From positions 1-7,046 of the forward strand of contig CAZXYA010000495.1 of assembly GCA_964644655.1 (NCBI GenBank): a stretch of 7,046 nucleotides of DNA. Reading direction: 5' to 3'. Shown here piece by piece: positions 4,662 through 7,046 of this stretch. Both the position numbers and the translations under genes were made by a program. The first letter of the stretch is position 1. Every line of letters begins with the position of its first letter. A model generated the notes under the pieces. It saw only the letters and a list, made by a program, of their open reading frames with translations, was not told where the DNA came from and searched no databases. The DNA comes from JAFMDF01 sp964644655. GTDB taxonomy: Bacteria > Bacteroidota > Bacteroidia > Chitinophagales > Saprospiraceae.

Positions 4662-6722
4662 ATGGAAAATTTCCCTTACGTACATCGAGATATAAGTTGG
4701 TTATCTTTTAATTATCGTGTCCTACAAGAGGCCAAAGATCCTGCCGCTCCACTATTTGAGCGCATTAAATTTTTAGCGATTTATTCTAATAATTTGGATG
4801 AATATTTTCGAGTTCGAGTGGCGCAACATCGGAGTTTGATTCGGGTAAACAAAAAGACCAAGAAAAAATTAGAATATGACCCAAAAGAATTATTGAACCA
4901 AATCAAAAAGATTGTCAATAGTCAACAAGAAGAGTTTAGTGATATTTTTGAAAATCAAATTGTTCCTGAATTAAAAAAATATAAAATTCATTTATTGCGC
5001 CGTTTAGATTTAAATAAACGGCAACAAGAGTTTGTAGACAATTACTTTCAGGCGAACTTATTGCCTTTCGTGCAGCCTGTATTATTATTAAAGCATAAAA
5101 TTCGCCCCTTCTTAAATAATGCGGCCCTTTATTTGACCATTCGAATGGAAGATAAAGACCCCAAAGTCAAGGAAGAACGATATGCAGTTATTAAAATTCC
5201 TTCTGATCATTTACCTCGATTTATTCACTTACCCTCTTCTTCGCCCGGTCGGAAAGATATTATTATGCTAGATGATATTGTTCGACATAGCGTACAATCT
5301 TTGTTCCCCGGCTATGAAATACAAGATACCTATTCTATCAAAATCACCAGAGATGCAGATTTATATATCGAAGATGAATTTTCAGGTGATCTGGTCAGTA
5401 AAATTAAAAGTAGCTTAACCAAAAGAAATGTGGGGCCTCCATCTAGATTGGTAATTGACCGAGAAATGCCTAAGAATTTACGAGACTTTTTGTTGGATAC
5501 CTTTCATTTGGAAAAGCGAGGTATTTTAGTAGAAGGGCGCTATCATAATAATTTTGACTTTTTTAAATTTCCAGATTTTGGTTTAACCACTTTAAAAAAT
5601 ATTCCTTTCCCTCCCCTATCTTATAAGCCACTCGAACAAACTAAAAATTATTTTGCCGCTATTCGATCCAGAGATCACATCGTCCACGTTCCTTATCAGT
5701 CCTACGAATCAACGATTTTATTTTTTGAAAAAGCAGCAACTGATCCCGATGTAACGCATATCAAAATCATTCAATATCGAGTAGCTGGAAAATCTCGCAT
5801 TATGAATGCCTTAATGAAGGCAGTAAAAATGGGCAAACAAGTCACCGCCTTTATTGAATTAAAAGCACGATTTGATGAAGAAGCTAATTTAAAATGGGGA
5901 GAAATATTGGAAAAGGCAGGAGTCGATGTACATTATAGTTTCCCTGGATTAAAAGTACATTCTAAATCCGCCTTGATTATTAGAAAAGAACGAGGAAAAA
6001 CCAAGTTGTATGCATATATGAGTACGGGAAATTTCCATGAAGGAACAGCAAAAGTATATAGCGATTTAGGCTTGTTTACGGCAGATAGAAGAATCACTCT
6101 AGAAGTATCTAGATTATTTTCCTACTTAGAAACCGTAAAAGTTACCAACCAACAATACAAACATTTATTAGTCGGACATTTTGGTTTATTGGAAAGTTTA
6201 ACAGCCATGATTGACCGAGAAATTAAACATGCTAAAGCAGGAAAAAAAGCCAGAATCGTCTTAAAAATGAATAGTTTGCAAGATGAGGAAATGGTAGAAA
6301 AATTATATGAAGCTAGTAATGCTGGCGTCAAAATAGATTTAATTATCCGAGGTATCTGTTCTTTAGTACCCGGTAAAAAAGGTTGGAGTGAAAATATCAA
6401 TTGTATTAGTATCGTTGACCGATTTTTAGAACATGCTAGAATTTTTGTCTTTCATAATGACGGCGAAGATGCTATTTATCTCTCTTCTGCCGATTGGATG
6501 TCTAGAAACTTACGCCGAAGAATTGAAACGGCTTTTCCTATTTATAATGAAAAAGTAAGGGCAGAAATTCTAGAAATGTTAAGAATACAATTAGCCGATA
6601 ATGTAAAAGCCAGAATTATTGATGAAGCAGATGAGAATGAATATAAGCAGAATGATATGGATTTGAGTATTCGTTCCCAAGTTGAATTGTATTATCATTA
6701 TAAACGACAGGGAGAGCAATAA
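4662..6722 (+). CDS. ppk1: Polyphosphate kinase 1
   Basis: PPK1 reversibly moves the gamma-phosphate of ATP onto a growing polyphosphate chain and acts at the membrane or in the cytoplasm. From ATG 4662 it has 686 residues, about the E. coli length (688). The N domain opens with RDISWLSFNYRVLQEA (9-24) and SNNLDEYFRVRV (42-53). The core holds QYRVAGKS (Arg373) and LKARFDEEANLKW (Arg403), matching Arg375 and Arg405 of E. coli. GLKVHSK gives the phosphorylated His433 (E. coli His435), and SIVDRFLEHAR gives His591 (His592). DWMSRNL and the C-terminal DNVKARI are also typical. The residue matching E. coli His454 is Tyr452 (YAYMSTGNFH). The frame is open ten codons further up to a TTG at 4632, but that TTG sits inside the -7 box and the homologous region begins at the ATG. 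No ppx gene is adjacent. Confidence 0.96.
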   Translation: MENFPYVHRDISWLSFNYRVLQEAKDPAAPLFERIKFLAIYSNNLDEYFRVRVAQHRSLIRVNKKTKKKLEYDPKELLNQIKKIVNSQQEEFSDIFENQIVPELKKYKIHLLRRLDLNKRQQEFVDNYFQANLLPFVQPVLLLKHKIRPFLNNAALYLTIRMEDKDPKVKEERYAVIKIPSDHLPRFIHLPSSSPGRKDIIMLDDIVRHSVQSLFPGYEIQDTYSIKITRDADLYIEDEFSGDLVSKIKSSLTKRNVGPPSRLVIDREMPKNLRDFLLDTFHLEKRGILVEGRYHNNFDFFKFPDFGLTTLKNIPFPPLSYKPLEQTKNYFAAIRSRDHIVHVPYQSYESTILFFEKAATDPDVTHIKIIQYRVAGKSRIMNALMKAVKMGKQVTAFIELKARFDEEANLKWGEILEKAGVDVHYSFPGLKVHSKSALIIRKERGKTKLYAYMSTGNFHEGTAKVYSDLGLFTADRRITLEVSRLFSYLETVKVTNQQYKHLLVGHFGLLESLTAMIDREIKHAKAGKKARIVLKMNSLQDEEMVEKLYEASNAGVKIDLIIRGICSLVPGKKGWSENINCISIVDRFLEHARIFVFHNDGEDAIYLSSADWMSRNLRRRIETAFPIYNEKVRAEILEMLRIQLADNVKARIIDEADENEYKQNDMDLSIRSQVELYYHYKRQGEQ

Positions 6723-6748
6723 TTTGGTTGATTAATTATTAGTTGACT

Positions 6749-6788
6749 CCCTATGAATTCTGCTTACTAAAGCAAGTATTTTTTAGGG
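6749..6788 (+). terminator. Candidate terminator after ppk1
   Basis: TGCTT (6761-6765) and AAGCA (6770-6774) form a five-pair stem with an ACTA loop, followed after AGTA by T6 (6779-6784). An enclosing pairing, CCCTA (6749-6753) with TAGGG (6784-6788), would compete with the T-run. Its place 27-66 bases after the ppk1 stop suits a terminator, but the stem is short. Confidence 0.4.
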
Positions 6789-6903
6789 TGGTTTTAAAAA
6801 ATGCACTAATAATCAATACTTCAATAATCTATCAATTTTTACCCAAAAATTTCAACCTTAGCAAAAGGATTTTTAAAAATCTATTAATAAAAAGATACTT
6901 TTC

Positions 6904-6934
6904 TTGCAACTTAACAAATCTCCTTTTACATTTG
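6904..6934 (+). promoter_or_regulatory. Promoter of the Arg-rich leader
   Basis: The -33 box TTG (6904-6906) and the -7 box TACATTTG (6927-6934) are separated by 20 bases, the same spacing as the promoter at 351-382. Transcription would begin near 6937-6940, only a few bases before the ATG at 6941. The coding message would therefore be leaderless or nearly so. The distance from ppk1 and the terminator candidate between them indicate an independent unit. Confidence 0.7.
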
Positions 6935-6940
6935 TACTTC

Positions 6941-7012
6941 ATGTTAAGTATTTCTACGACATATAATTCTTTAATTCCTACTCGCCGCCGTCGCGTTCGT
7001 CGTCGCCCCTAG
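6941..7012 (+). CDS. Arginine-run leader peptide, probable attenuator of an off-window gene
   Basis: This 23-codon ORF begins at ATG 6941, almost at the predicted transcription start, and ends with TRRRRVRRRP and a TAG stop. Seven of the last nine residues are Arg, all encoded by CGC (4) or CGT (3), whereas the neighbouring large genes often use AGA and CGA. That pattern is expected of a leader peptide whose translation senses charged tRNA-Arg, by analogy with the his, thr and trp leaders. The run lies next to alternative RNA stems at 7004-7046. The frame is open further upstream (from 6743), but that part precedes the promoter and looks non-coding. The regulated gene would lie to the right, possibly in arginine synthesis or uptake. 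A short Arg-rich peptide with another role is the alternative. Confidence 0.6.
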   Translation: MLSISTTYNSLIPTRRRRVRRRP

Positions 7013-7046
7013 GGCGCATATCTTAACATATTATCCTACCAAGGGG
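7004..7046 (+). promoter_or_regulatory. Alternative stems of a likely attenuator, incomplete
   Basis: CGCCC (7004-7008) and GGGCG (7012-7016) form a five-pair stem with a CTA loop over the leader stop codon. CCCCTAGG (7006-7013) can instead pair with CCAAGGGG (7039-7046) with a single A-A mismatch. The two pairings share bases and exclude each other, as in ribosome-controlled attenuation. The GGGG at the window end may also pair with unseen downstream sequence, so which fold terminates transcription cannot be judged. Confidence 0.4.

Noticed and set aside
6122..6400. 92-residue leftward open frame
   Set aside because: It is the antisense shadow of the ppk1 C-terminal domain.
6743..6940. Upstream 66 codons of the frame that ends in the Arg run
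   Set aside because: This part lies before and across the predicted promoter, covers the ppk1 terminator candidate and is low-complexity. Only the last 23 codons from ATG 6941 are supported.
1..7046. CRISPR array, tRNA, rRNA, transposase, phage or defence genes
   Set aside because: No regularly spaced repeats, no cloverleaf or rRNA segments and no recognisable mobile or defence proteins were seen on either strand.

Overview
The window is an AT-rich chromosomal segment, most likely from a member of the Bacteroidota. Three things point there. The topoisomerase, MeaB and polyphosphate kinase proteins look Bacteroidota-like to me (recognised by eye, no search run). No start codon has a convincing Shine-Dalgarno sequence. 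Several intergenic stretches carry the phylum's promoter signature, a -7 box TAnnTTTG, twice with a TTG/TTTG -33 box exactly 20 bases upstream. I cannot place it more precisely.

Layout: (1) 1-658 is an AT-rich intergenic region. It may hold the first 12 codons of a leftward gene at its left edge, a GC-rich structured island (108-158) and a very good rightward promoter (351-382). (2) 659-2605 is parE, the ATPase/TOPRIM subunit of topoisomerase IV; parC is not next to it. (3) 2606-2803 is the gap between converging genes. It is filled by a nested inverted-repeat element: two strong hairpins, inverted copies of one another, that differ only at compensating base pairs, inside a further imperfect inverted repeat. 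(4) 2804-3298 (minus) is a small predicted lipoprotein resembling the DUF4878/NTF2-like type, and 3479-4570 (minus) is meaB, the GTPase chaperone of methylmalonyl-CoA mutase. The 180-base spacer between them holds a long AT-rich hairpin. (5) 4662-6722 is ppk1 (polyphosphate kinase), divergent from meaB across 91 bases. (6) 6723-7046 holds a weak terminator candidate, then a complete promoter placed almost directly on the ATG of a 23-codon ORF that ends in TRRRRVRRRP. This looks like an arginine-responsive leader peptide with alternative RNA stems; the regulated gene lies beyond the window.

The four main genes are housekeeping or metabolic: chromosome decatenation, propionate/methylmalonyl-CoA metabolism, polyphosphate storage and an envelope lipoprotein. 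They do not form one pathway. I see no phage, transposase, CRISPR or defence gene. The most interesting material is non-coding: the Arg leader at the right edge, the covarying hairpin pair after parE, and the orphan promoter upstream of parE.
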